Source: Acidimicrobiaceae bacterium (GTDB taxonomy: Bacteria > Actinomycetota > Acidimicrobiia > Acidimicrobiales > Aldehydirespiratoraceae). Taken from it: a stretch of 53,189 nt of DNA. This document shows positions 9,652 to 18,128 of this stretch, one piece after another (the stretch's first letter is position 1; every line of letters begins with the position of its first letter). Both the position numbers and the translations under genes were made by a program. A model generated the notes under the pieces. The model was given only the letters and a program-made list of their open reading frames with translations, did not search any database and was not told the DNA's origin. Location: the NCBI GenBank assembly GCA_028819505.1, contig JAPPLH010000073.1, positions 1-53,189 on the forward strand, written 5' to 3'.

Positions 9652-9896
9652 GTCTCGGTGTCCGACTCGAGCGCGGCCACCACCTTCTCGACCTGGGTGC
9701 CGGCGTTGGTTATCCGGCGCCGGCAGATCTCGATGAGGGTGGCGGCCCGCTCGACCCGGGTGGCCAGCACGTCGACGTCCGGGTCCTCGCCTTCGAGTTC
9801 TTGGAGGATCTCTTGGAGTTCGGCCATGGCGGCCGCGTAGCCGGGCTCCCCGGTGCCGGTGCCGGTGCCGCTGCCGTCGGCCTGTTCGGTGCTCAT
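9648..9896 (-). CDS. xseB: Exonuclease VII small subunit
   Basis: The protein has the compact two-helix XseB core, with a helix MAELQEILQELEGEDPDVDVLATRVERAATLIEICRRRI that matches the family pattern ELExIVxxLExxxxxLxxxxxxYExG. XseB binds XseA to form a single-strand-specific exonuclease. I chose the ATG at 9896 because longer starts at 9917 and 9968 run into the 55-bp palindrome lying between xseA and xseB. No start has a convincing Shine-Dalgarno. A short SGTGTGTG repeat precedes the core. It overlaps the downstream prenyl synthase by 4 nt. Confidence 0.85.
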   Translation of the reverse strand: MSTEQADGSGTGTGTGEPGYAAAMAELQEILQELEGEDPDVDVLATRVERAATLIEICRRRITNAGTQVEKVVAALESDTET

Positions 9897-9939
9897 CGCG
9901 CCAGTGTCGCCCTTCATGAGTTCGTTTACGAGGCGCTCG

Positions 9940-9994
9940 GCCGAACTCCTGTCAAGAACCCGCCGCATAGGTGGGAAGCTGACGGAAGTTCGGC
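9940..9994. repeat. 55-bp imperfect palindrome between xseA and xseB
   Basis: Outer arms GCCGAACT and AGTTCGGC are perfect and continue as CCTGTCA/TGACGGA with few mismatches. An inner stem CCCGCC/GGTGGG closes on GCATA. It starts 6 nt past the xseA stop. Its left half aligns closely with the palindrome at 42.1 kb (CCGAACT, then CTGTCAAG, then AACC), so the two are copies of one repeat family. Confidence 0.75.
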
Positions 9995-9999
9995 GATCC

Positions 10000-11421
10000 T
10001 CATGGGCTCGGATCCTCGCTCGGGCTCTGCCGGGCGCGAATCGTACTGTCCAGCGTGCCGTCGCTTAGGTGGGTGACGATGCCGTCGCCGGGCGATACGT
10101 CACGCACCGACCGCACCAGCGCTCCGTCATCGCGCCGGGTCATCGACCACCCCCGGCGCAGGATCAGGGCCGGGTCGAGGGCCCGGACCCTGGTGGCGAT
10201 GGCGTCCAGCTGACGTTGGGCGTGGCGGATCTCGTGGCGGCCGGCCACCGACAGCCGGGCCGAGGCCCGATCGAGACGGCTGCTGGCCCTGCGCTCGGCT
10301 GCGGGTCCGGCCACCGACAGCCGGTGGGTGACCGCAGCCACCCGGCGCCCGGCGAGGGATGTGGCGGCGCGTCCCGTGCGGGCGAGTCGCCGGGCGTCGT
10401 CGTCGAGGCTGCGGCCGGCCCGCCGCGCCGCGGCCCGCGCCTGCTGGGCCACATCGTCGGCGGCGTTGCCGGTCCGGCTCCCGGCCGCGGCCAGGGCACG
10501 GCGGCCGCACACCTCGATCCTGCGAGCGGTGGAGTCGAGTTGCACCAGCCAGCCCTCCACCCGCTGCACCACGGCCCGGGCCGCGGCCGTCGGGGTCGAG
10601 CAGGCGGTGTGAGCGGTCTCGTCGGCCACGCTGCGATCGGTCTCGTGGCCTATGCCGGTGAACACAGGGCGCTCGCACATCGCGATGGCCCTGGCCACCA
10701 GCTCGTGGTCGAACGCGACCAGGTCGGTGCGGCTGCCACCGCCTCTGGCCAGCACCACCACGTCCACACCGGCCCCGGCCGCCGCGCCGATCGCGGCCGC
10801 GATCCCGGCGGGGGCGTCGAGGCCCTGCACCGGAGTGTCGATCTCGGACACCTGGAAGGCGAAGCCGCTGGCAGCGAACACCTTCAGCATGTCGGCATGG
10901 GCGGCGCTGCCCGCCGAGGTCACCAGGCCGACCCGCAGCGGCACCGGCGCCAAGGCGGCGCCTGCGTTGCGGCGCAGGGTTCCCTCGGCGGCCAGGGCCT
11001 TCAGCAGTGCCTCGCGTTCCGCCGCGAGCGCCCCCAGGGTGTGGGCCGGGTCGATGGAGATCATGCGCAACTGGAGCTGCCCCCGCGGCGCGTAGAAGTC
11101 GAGCATCCCCTGGATGCGCACGCTCACCCCGTCGACCATGCGCATGGCGTCGCCGTGCTGCTTGATGATGGTGTTGACCCGCTCCTTGTCGTCGCGGAAC
11201 AGCACGACGCTCACCGAGGCCGACGGCGGCGCGCCGGGCCTGGCGTGCTCGGAGCGCTCGACCAGGTCGAAGTAGACGTGACCGCTGCGGGCCCGGGTGA
11301 TGCTGTCGATCTCCCCGGAGACCCACACCCCGCTACCGAAGGCCTCGTCCAGGGTCCAGCGAAGCACCTGGGCCAACTCGCCCACAGTCAGGGTCTGGTC
11401 CGCGCCGATCAGCGGGCTCAC
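10000..11421 (-). CDS. xseA: Exonuclease VII large subunit
   Basis: This 473-residue protein has the XseA layout: an N-terminal OB-fold (VGELAQVLRWTLDEAFGSGVWVSGEI, then GHVYFDLVE), a central catalytic domain with LVTSAGSAAHADML and VLARGGGSRTDLVAFD, and the conserved GIGHETDRSVADETAH segment, followed by a long Arg/Ala coiled coil and a C-terminal beta segment. It degrades single-stranded DNA from both ends in repair and recombination. The GTG start overlaps the stop of the ABC exporter (GTGA). A palindrome separates it from xseB, which could modulate the subunit ratio. Confidence 0.95.
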   Translation of the reverse strand: MSPLIGADQTLTVGELAQVLRWTLDEAFGSGVWVSGEIDSITRARSGHVYFDLVERSEHARPGAPPSASVSVVLFRDDKERVNTIIKQHGDAMRMVDGVSVRIQGMLDFYAPRGQLQLRMISIDPAHTLGALAAEREALLKALAAEGTLRRNAGAALAPVPLRVGLVTSAGSAAHADMLKVFAASGFAFQVSEIDTPVQGLDAPAGIAAAIGAAAGAGVDVVVLARGGGSRTDLVAFDHELVARAIAMCERPVFTGIGHETDRSVADETAHTACSTPTAAARAVVQRVEGWLVQLDSTARRIEVCGRRALAAAGSRTGNAADDVAQQARAAARRAGRSLDDDARRLARTGRAATSLAGRRVAAVTHRLSVAGPAAERRASSRLDRASARLSVAGRHEIRHAQRQLDAIATRVRALDPALILRRGWSMTRRDDGALVRSVRDVSPGDGIVTHLSDGTLDSTIRARQSPSEDPSP

Positions 11422-13493
11422 GGCACGGCCTGTCCGGCGGCCTCGGCTGTCTCAGTGACCTCGGCCTGCCCGGCCTGTCCGGCGGCCTCGGCTGTCTCGG
11501 CCAGCACGGCCTGTCCGGCCTGTCCGGCGGCCTCGGCTGTCTCGGCCGGATCCGCCGTCCCGGCGACCTCGGCCCGCAGCAGGCCCTCGTACAGTTCGGC
11601 GTAGAGGCCCCCGGCGAGGCGGAGCCCGTCGTGGGTGCCCGACTCGGTGATCACGCCGTCGTCGAGCACGACGATCAGGTCCGCGTCGACGATGGTGGAC
11701 AGGCGGTGGGCCACCACCAGCGACGTGCGGCCCCGCAGAGCCTCGGTCAGGGCCTCCTGCACCAGGGCCTCGTTCTCGGTGTCGAGATGCGAGGTGGCCT
11801 CGTCGAGGATGACTATGGCGGGGTCCTTGAGCAGCATCCGGGCGATGGCCAGCCGCTGCTTCTCGCCGCCCGACAGCCGGTAGCCCCGCTCTCCGACCAC
11901 CGTGTCGTAGCCGTCGGGCAGGGCCGCGATCACGTCGTGGATGCGGGCGGCGCGGCAGGCCTCCACCAGCCGGACGTCCGTGGCGCCGGGCCGGGCGTAG
12001 CGCAAGTTGGAGGCCACCGTGTCGTGGAACAGGTGCGGGTCCTGGGTGACGGTGCCGATGGCGGCCCGCAGCGACGCCTGGGTGAGGTCGCGCACGTCGG
12101 CGCCGTCGACCAGCACAGCGCCCTCCGTCACGTCATACAGGCGGGGCACCAGAGACACCAGCGTGGTCTTGCCCGAGCCCGACGGACCGACCACCGCCAC
12201 CATCCGGCCCGGGTCGATGTTCAGATCGATGCCGGACAGCACCTCGACGGCCCCCGCAGCGCCGTCGTGGGAGTCGACCGCGGACGCGTCCGGCGATCCG
12301 CGAGTCCGGCCGGCCGCCGCTGAGCCGTCCTCGAAGCCGGCTGCGGCCACGCCCAGCGACTCGGGGGTGTCGTCGGCCGCCGGGTAGGCGAAACTCACGC
12401 CCCGGAACTCGACCCGCCCCTCGGGTTGCGTCAGATCGCGGGCGTCACCGGAGTCGGTGATCGGGTTGGGGGTGTCGATCACCTCGAACACCCGCTCGAA
12501 GCTCACGAACGCCGACATCACGTCCACCCGTGCGTTGGAGAGGCTCGTCAGGGGCACGTAGATCCGCACCGTGTACAGGCCCAGCGCCACCAGCGTGCCC
12601 GCACTGAGCGTGCCGTCGATGGCGAGATGGCCGCCCAGCCAGTAGACGATGGCCGTCCCGACCGCGCCCACCAGGGTGAGCGCGATCAGGAACGCCTGCG
12701 AGTACAGGGCGCTGCGGACCCCGATGTCGCGCACCCTCCCGGCCCGGTCGGAGAAGTCGGCGGCCTCGTCGTCGTGGCGGCCGAACAGCTTCACCAGCAG
12801 CGCTCCGGCCACGTTGAACCGCTCGGTCATGGTGTTGTTCATCGAGGCGTTGAGGTTCATGCCCTCCCGGGTGATGGCCTGCAGGCCCCGGCCCACCCGC
12901 CTCGCCGGCAGCACGAACACCGGTAGGATCGCCACCGCCAGCAGGGTGAGGCGCCACTCCAGCACGAACATGGCGATCAGCGTGGCGACCAGGGTGATGA
13001 CGTTGGCCACCACCGTGCCGAGCGTGCCCGTGAAGGCCCGTTGCGCTCCGATCACGTCGTTGTTGAGCCGGCTCACCAGCGTGCCGGTCTGGGTGCGGGT
13101 GAAGAACGCCAGCGGCATGCGCTGCACGTGGTCGAACAGCCGCAGCCGCAGGTCGAGGATCAGGCCCTCTCCGATGCCGGAGCTGAGCCTGCGGCCCGCC
13201 AGCGACAGCAGCGCCTCGCCCGCGGCCGCCGCGATCAGCACGGCGAACAGGACGTCCAGGTAGCTGCCGTCGCCCTCGGCGATGGCGGCGTCGAAGATCT
13301 CCCGGATGACGAGCGGGGGCAGCAGCCCCAGGAACGTGGATGCGACGGTGGTAGCGATGAAGGCGAAGATCCAGGCCCGGTAGGGGCGGGCGAAGCCCCA
13401 GACCCGGCGCCGGGTGTCGGCCGTGATCGTCTTGCCCTTGAGCCCGGAGCGGTCGGCCGCCATGGAGTGCATGACTCCCCAAGCGGTCATCAT
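11418..13493 (-). CDS. ABC exporter, fused membrane and ATPase domains
   Basis: This 691-residue protein is a type IV ABC half-exporter. A six-helix membrane domain fills residues ~35-330, followed by an ATPase domain with Walker A GPSGSGKTT, Q-loop, signature LSGGEKQRL, Walker B VILDEATSHLD and the H-loop (VVAHRLST). It should work as a dimer exporting lipids, drugs or peptides. Two oddities stand out. A ~50-residue Gly/Ala/Ser-rich insert lies between the first ATPase strand (RGVSFAYP) and the ATP-binding strand, and the C-terminal tail is made of three AETAEAAGQAGQA-type repeats. The overlap with xseA makes it the first gene of that operon. Confidence 0.92.
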   Translation of the reverse strand: MMTAWGVMHSMAADRSGLKGKTITADTRRRVWGFARPYRAWIFAFIATTVASTFLGLLPPLVIREIFDAAIAEGDGSYLDVLFAVLIAAAAGEALLSLAGRRLSSGIGEGLILDLRLRLFDHVQRMPLAFFTRTQTGTLVSRLNNDVIGAQRAFTGTLGTVVANVITLVATLIAMFVLEWRLTLLAVAILPVFVLPARRVGRGLQAITREGMNLNASMNNTMTERFNVAGALLVKLFGRHDDEAADFSDRAGRVRDIGVRSALYSQAFLIALTLVGAVGTAIVYWLGGHLAIDGTLSAGTLVALGLYTVRIYVPLTSLSNARVDVMSAFVSFERVFEVIDTPNPITDSGDARDLTQPEGRVEFRGVSFAYPAADDTPESLGVAAAGFEDGSAAAGRTRGSPDASAVDSHDGAAGAVEVLSGIDLNIDPGRMVAVVGPSGSGKTTLVSLVPRLYDVTEGAVLVDGADVRDLTQASLRAAIGTVTQDPHLFHDTVASNLRYARPGATDVRLVEACRAARIHDVIAALPDGYDTVVGERGYRLSGGEKQRLAIARMLLKDPAIVILDEATSHLDTENEALVQEALTEALRGRTSLVVAHRLSTIVDADLIVVLDDGVITESGTHDGLRLAGGLYAELYEGLLRAEVAGTADPAETAEAAGQAGQAVLAETAEAAGQAGQAEVTETAEAAGQAVP
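11421..11560 (-). repeat. Tandem repeats encoding the exporter C-terminal tail
   Basis: A ~36-45 bp unit built of GGCCTGTCCGGCGGCCTCGG-like sequence recurs about three times and encodes ETAEAAGQAGQA repeats after the ATPase domain. The copies are nearly identical in DNA, indicating recent slippage or expansion. Confidence 0.75.
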
Positions 13494-13534
13494 CGAACCG
13501 AGCCTACGAAGCCGGTCGCCGGTAGCGTTGGGTC

Positions 13535-15520
13535 GTGGATCGCAGTGCCTCCGTGGCCCTGAAGACCGACCACTACGAGCTCACGATGGTGGCCTCGGCC
13601 CTCCAGTCCGGCATCGCCGAGCGCCGGGCCGTGTTCGAGGCGTTCGCCCGCCGGCTGCCCGCGGGTCGGGCCTACGGCGTGATGGCCGGAGCGGACCGGA
13701 TCATCGACGCCGTCGAGCGCTTCCGCTTCGACGGGGCGACGGTCGACCATCTCGTGGCCGCGGGCGTGGTGACCGCCCCCGACGTGGTCGAATGGCTGCG
13801 CTCCTACCGCTTCAGCGGCGACGTCACCGGCTACCCCGACGGCGAGTTGTTCTTCCCGTACTCGCCGGTGCTGACCGTGGAGGGCGGCTTCGCCGAGTGC
13901 GTCGTGCTCGAGACGGTGGTGCTGTCGATCCTGAACTACGACTGCGCGGTGGCCTCGGCGGCGGCCCGGGTGCGCGACGTGGCCCACGGCCGCCTCCTCA
14001 TAGAGGGCGGCAGCCGCCGCGCCGACCCCGACGCCGCGGTGGCCGCAGCCCGGGCCGCCCACATCGGCGGCTTCGACACCACGTCGAACCTGGAGGCGGG
14101 CCGTCGCTACGCCATCCCCACCGGGGGCACCACCGCCCACGCCTTCGTGCTGGCCCACGCCGACGAGCACACCGCCTTCAGGGCCCAGCGGGATGCCCTC
14201 GGCGCCGGCTCCACCTACCTGGTCGACACCTTCGACGTGCTCGAGGGCATCCGGCGGGCCGTGCAGGCGGTGGGTCGTGACATCGGCGCGGTGCGCATCG
14301 ACAGTGGCAACCTGCTGGCGGCCAGCATCCGTGCCCGGACCCTTCTCGACTCGCTCGGCGCGGAGGGCTGCCGCATCGTCGCCTCCGGGGATCTGGACGA
14401 GTTCCGGGTGGCGGAACTGGAGGACGCGGCCGCCCCCATCGACGCCTACCTGATGGGCACCAGCCTGGTCACCGGCTCGGGCCATCCCACCGCGTCGGTG
14501 GTGTACAAACTGGTGGCCATCGCCGACCGCGCCGGCGCGGGCGCGCCCTTGCGGGCCGTGGGCAAGCTGTCGCCGGGCAAGACCACCGTGGGCGGCCGCA
14601 AGCAGGTTCACCGCACCGTCGACGCGGACGGCTGCTGGAGGGCGGAGGTGCTGTCGCCGGCCGGCGTGGCCGGTCCTGCCGGCAGTCACGACCCGCAGGT
14701 CCCTCTGATGGCGGGGGGCGAGCGGGCCTGGCAGGATGATCCCGCGGCAGCCCGCCGCCGCTGCGCTGAGCGACGCCAGGGGCTGCGGCCCGAGGATCGG
14801 GTCCCGCACCCCCGACGCTCGCCCGCCGTGCCCACCGAATGGGTGGGAATGGAGGCGCCGGCCGCGACAGGATCAACGGACGGAGAGCGAGGGCAGCCGG
14901 CGCCGGCACAGGGCGCTCGGCAGACCGGGGGAGGAGACGGGATGCAGAAGGCTCTGATCATCGTGGACGTGCAGAACGACTTCTGCGAAGGCGGCTCGCT
15001 GGCGGTGGAGGGCGGGCATGCAGTGGCCTCCTCCATCACCGACCTGGTCGGCCTCGACCGGGCCGGGGGCCGCTACGACTATGTGGTCGCGTCCAAGGAC
15101 TGGCACATCGACCCGGGCGAGCACTACGCCTCACCCGGCGCCAACCCCGACTTCGCGACGTCGTGGCCGGTGCACTGCGCGGCCGGCACCCAGGGCGCCG
15201 CCTTCCCGCCGAGCCTTCAGGTGGCGCTGGACGAGGTGTTCCTCAAGGGCCAGTACAGCAGCGGCTACAGCAGCTTCGAGGGGGTGTCGGGATCCAGCGA
15301 GAACCTGGGCCTGCGGGACTGGCTCGCCGAGCGCGGCGTGAAGGCCGTCGACGTGGTGGGCATCGCCACCGACCACTGCGTGCGAGCCACGGCGCTGGAC
15401 GCGACCGCAGCCGGCTTCGAGACGTCGGTGCTGGTCGAGCACTGCGCCGGAGTCGCATCCGACACTTCGGAGGCCGCCCTCGTGGAGCTGGCCGCCGCGG
15501 GCGTCACCGTCGTCGCCTGA
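13535..15520 (+). CDS. Nicotinate phosphoribosyltransferase-nicotinamidase fusion
   Basis: One uninterrupted frame of 661 residues encodes two NAD-salvage enzymes. Residues 1-~440 are nicotinate phosphoribosyltransferase (PncB): TDHYELTM (11-18), IPTGGTTAHAF with the phospho-accepting His at 202, and YLMGTSLVTG. Residues 470-661 are nicotinamidase (PncA) with D478, K571 and C615 (IATDHCVRA) as the catalytic triad, and D522, H524 and H530 as metal ligands. Nicotinamide would be deamidated and then converted to nicotinate mononucleotide by one polypeptide. The linker is ~30 residues, Pro/Gly/Arg-rich. A strong ribosome-binding site (GGGGGAGGAG) precedes the in-frame ATG at 14942, so free PncA may also be made. 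The start is GTG at 13535; ABC exporter is divergent. Confidence 0.88.
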   Translation: MDRSASVALKTDHYELTMVASALQSGIAERRAVFEAFARRLPAGRAYGVMAGADRIIDAVERFRFDGATVDHLVAAGVVTAPDVVEWLRSYRFSGDVTGYPDGELFFPYSPVLTVEGGFAECVVLETVVLSILNYDCAVASAAARVRDVAHGRLLIEGGSRRADPDAAVAAARAAHIGGFDTTSNLEAGRRYAIPTGGTTAHAFVLAHADEHTAFRAQRDALGAGSTYLVDTFDVLEGIRRAVQAVGRDIGAVRIDSGNLLAASIRARTLLDSLGAEGCRIVASGDLDEFRVAELEDAAAPIDAYLMGTSLVTGSGHPTASVVYKLVAIADRAGAGAPLRAVGKLSPGKTTVGGRKQVHRTVDADGCWRAEVLSPAGVAGPAGSHDPQVPLMAGGERAWQDDPAAARRRCAERRQGLRPEDRVPHPRRSPAVPTEWVGMEAPAATGSTDGERGQPAPAQGARQTGGGDGMQKALIIVDVQNDFCEGGSLAVEGGHAVASSITDLVGLDRAGGRYDYVVASKDWHIDPGEHYASPGANPDFATSWPVHCAAGTQGAAFPPSLQVALDEVFLKGQYSSGYSSFEGVSGSSENLGLRDWLAERGVKAVDVVGIATDHCVRATALDATAAGFETSVLVEHCAGVASDTSEAALVELAAAGVTVVA

Positions 15521-15533
15521 CCCTCCTGGCCCC

Positions 15534-15596
15534 CCGCCGGGATTCTCGGGCCGGTCTCGGGTGGCATACGCCGCGAATCGTCCCGAGATCCGGCGG
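15534..15596. terminator. Bidirectional hairpin between convergent genes
   Basis: CCGCCGG followed by TCTCGGG on the left pairs with CCCGAGA and CCGGCGG on the right. A second internal TCTCGGG (about 15554-15560) offers an alternative pairing. It fills the gap between the convergent pncB-pncA fusion and the peroxiredoxin gene, fitting a shared terminator. Confidence 0.6.
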
Positions 15597-15625
15597 CTGG
15601 CCGCGGGCGCCGCGGGCGTGGACGC

Positions 15626-16288
15626 TCAGGCGCCGGGCTGCGGGACCACCCGCAGGTAGGGCAGGGGGGCCTCCCAGCCGTCGGGGTACTTCTCGGCGGC
15701 GGCCTCGTTGGAGACTGCGGGCACGATGATCACGTCCTCGCCCTGCTGCCAGTTGGCCGGGGTGGCCACCTGCTCGTGGGCGGTGAGCTGCACCGAGTCG
15801 AGCAGGCGCAGGATCTCGGCGAAGTTGCGGCCGGTGGTCATCGGGTAGGTGAGCGTGGCCTTGATCTTCTTGTCGGGGCCGATGATGAACACCGAGCGGG
15901 CGGTGGCGTTGTCGGCCGCGGTGCGTCCCGCGGACGTGTCGCCGGCGTCGGCCGGGAGCATGTCGTAGAGCTTCACCACGTCGAGCCCGGGGTCGCCGAT
16001 CAACGGGTAGTTGACCGCGTTGCCGGTCGCTGTCTCGATGTCGGCGGACCAGCCGACGTGGTCGCTCACCCCGTCGACGCTGATGCCGATGATCTTGCAG
16101 TTGCGGGCCGCGAAGTCGGGCTCCAGCCCGGCCACCGCACCCAGTTCGGTGGTGCAGACCGGGGTGAAGTCCTTCGGGTGGGAGAACAGCAGCGCCCATC
16201 CGTCGCCGATCCACTCGTGGAAGTTGATCTCTCCCTCGGTGGTGTCGGCGGTGAAGTCGGGAGCAGTGTCGTTGATGCGCAGTCCCAT
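15626..16288 (-). CDS. 1-Cys peroxiredoxin (Prx6/AhpC-TSA family)
   Basis: This 220-residue protein has the Prx6-type active site HPKDFTPVCTTELG with the peroxidatic Cys at 45, and a C-terminal extension (residues ~160-220) typical of the 1-Cys class. It reduces hydrogen peroxide and organic hydroperoxides in the cytoplasm. A second Cys occurs in RNCKII, but no resolving Cys of the 2-Cys type is at the C terminus. The start is supported by a near-perfect ribosome-binding site (GGAGG about 7 nt before the ATG). A small GTGGCG/CGCCAC hairpin at 16305-16319 lies just upstream, between this gene and the cotransporter stop. Confidence 0.94.
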   Translation of the reverse strand: MGLRINDTAPDFTADTTEGEINFHEWIGDGWALLFSHPKDFTPVCTTELGAVAGLEPDFAARNCKIIGISVDGVSDHVGWSADIETATGNAVNYPLIGDPGLDVVKLYDMLPADAGDTSAGRTAADNATARSVFIIGPDKKIKATLTYPMTTGRNFAEILRLLDSVQLTAHEQVATPANWQQGEDVIIVPAVSNEAAAEKYPDGWEAPLPYLRVVPQPGA

Positions 16289-16378
16289 GGGTTACCTCCA
16301 AGTGGTGGCGGATCGCCACAGGCTAGCGCGCCATGCTGACAAATCCGACCGGATTAGTCAGGTATCGCCGGTCGCCGC

Positions 16379-18037
16379 TCAGGGCTCGTCCAGGTTCAGG
16401 GGCTTCGATCCCTTGGACGATCCCTTCGACGCCGCCGCCGACGATCCCTTGGACGACGCCGTCTCGGCATCGATGAGGGCCGCGAGGTTCATCAACTTGT
16501 CCTGGAGCCTCCTGGAGTAGCTGACGAAGTTGGACATCGCGCCGGCGTCGGGGCGGTCCGGCTGCGCCAGGAGCCTGAGCATGTCGCGGTGGATCGAGTC
16601 CAGCAGGGCCTTGAGTTCGCGGCTGTGCTCGGCCACATCGGGGCGGCGCTGCTTCAACAGCGATCGCGAGATGTCGTCGAACAGGCCCAGCGTCTCGTTG
16701 GAGACTTCTCTGACCATCAGCAGGATGTCCCCCCTCAACTCGACGTAGTTCGTTGTCAGGGCGCGCTTGGTGTTGAAGATGTCGTCTATCGAGTCGTATA
16801 TCTGGAACAGGTAGTCGAACTGCGTGTTCAGTTCCAGCAGGTCTTGAGACTCCTTCTCGTCGACCACTGTGGTGACCGCCTGCGAGAAGTATGCGACGTA
16901 CTCCTTCTCGAGGAAGGCGACGTACTCGACGCGTTTGGCGGCCGTGTCGTAGATGCTCCGGTAGCCGGACTCGATGCTGAGCGACACCATGCTGTAGGTC
17001 TCCCGGAGGAAGGCGAGCAGATCGTCGCGATTGCGCCGCAAGTCCGACCTGACAGCCTTGAAGGCCGTCTGATCGTCGAACGTCGGGATCACCAACCGCT
17101 CGAATTCGACCTTCTCCTCGCCGAAGATGCGATCGACCATGCGCGTGAAGGGTTTGATGAATGCCAGAAAGATGAGGGTTGTGATCACGTTGAACGCAAG
17201 ATGCACGTTGGCCAGCACTACTCCCGGGTCTGCATCGAAGTCGTTCAACCGTTCTCCGAATGCAAAGAGGAACGGCAGCGCGAGCAGCACGCCACCGACG
17301 TTGAACAGCACGTGGCTGAGAGCCGTCTTCTTCGCCGCGAAGTCCATGTTCACCATGGCGATCACCGCAGTCACCGTGGTCCCGATGTTGGCTCCGACGA
17401 TGAGCGGAACCGCGTTGTCGAGGCTCAGCAGGCCCTGCTGGGTGAAGATGATGGCCAACCCGGTCGTAACTGCACTGGACTGCACGACGGCCGTGAACAG
17501 GCAGCCGGCAAGAACGGCGAGCAGGACGTTCTGTGGTTGCGTGAGGTAGTCGATGAGCGCGGGCTCGTCCTGCAGGGGTCCGAGAGATGTGGATATCAGG
17601 TTCAGACTGAAGAAGACGAAGCCGAAGAAGAACAGCGACTTGCCGAATATCGAGATTCTGGACCGCACGAACGACAGGGCGAAGCCCAGGATGATCATCA
17701 CCGGCGCGAAGGCGGTGAGCTTGAAGGCGACGAGCTGAGCGGTGATGGTCGAGCCGATGTTGGCGCCGAAGATGACGCCGACGCTGTTCTGGAACGACAG
17801 CACCCCTCCGTTCACAAGGCTCACCGCTATGACCGACGTGGCCGAGCTGGACTGGATGAGGGCGGTGACAAGCGCACCGATCAACACCCCGATCATGGGC
17901 AGGCGGGTGGCCCTCCCGATGAACCTTCTGAACTTGTCGCCCGAGATGCGTTCGATCTCGGCCGAGAAGTTCTCCAAGCCGAACACGAACAGGATGATGG
18001 CGGTCAGCCCCGCCATGAGGACCTCGATGTACTCCAC
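16379..18037 (-). CDS. Na+/phosphate cotransporter with PhoU-like C-terminal domain
   Basis: This 552-residue membrane protein has the duplicated NptA/PNaS fold: two inverted repeats with QSSSAT (residues ~62-67) and QSSAVT signatures, about eight membrane helices to residue ~310, and a long soluble C-terminal helical region (residues ~330-530) like PhoU. The family imports phosphate using a sodium gradient, and the PhoU-like part probably senses or regulates. The tail ends with a short Ser/Lys-rich SKGSSAAASKGSSKGSK repeat. The ATG at 18037 directly precedes the first membrane helix. It shares its strand with the peroxiredoxin gene, 90 nt downstream. Confidence 0.9.
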   Translation of the reverse strand: MEYIEVLMAGLTAIILFVFGLENFSAEIERISGDKFRRFIGRATRLPMIGVLIGALVTALIQSSSATSVIAVSLVNGGVLSFQNSVGVIFGANIGSTITAQLVAFKLTAFAPVMIILGFALSFVRSRISIFGKSLFFFGFVFFSLNLISTSLGPLQDEPALIDYLTQPQNVLLAVLAGCLFTAVVQSSAVTTGLAIIFTQQGLLSLDNAVPLIVGANIGTTVTAVIAMVNMDFAAKKTALSHVLFNVGGVLLALPFLFAFGERLNDFDADPGVVLANVHLAFNVITTLIFLAFIKPFTRMVDRIFGEEKVEFERLVIPTFDDQTAFKAVRSDLRRNRDDLLAFLRETYSMVSLSIESGYRSIYDTAAKRVEYVAFLEKEYVAYFSQAVTTVVDEKESQDLLELNTQFDYLFQIYDSIDDIFNTKRALTTNYVELRGDILLMVREVSNETLGLFDDISRSLLKQRRPDVAEHSRELKALLDSIHRDMLRLLAQPDRPDAGAMSNFVSYSRRLQDKLMNLAALIDAETASSKGSSAAASKGSSKGSKPLNLDEP

Positions 18038-18128
18038 TTGCCATCACCTTCCCGGTCCGGCCCGCGTGTCGCGCGACACGCTCCAATCGATTATGGCACG
18101 AGGCGGAGCCGTCAGCCCGGCGCGGCCT

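Noticed and set aside
13535-15520. Two separate genes with an undetected stop
   Set aside because: The frame from GTG 13535 to 15520 has no stop; I keep the fusion as read but note the internal start.
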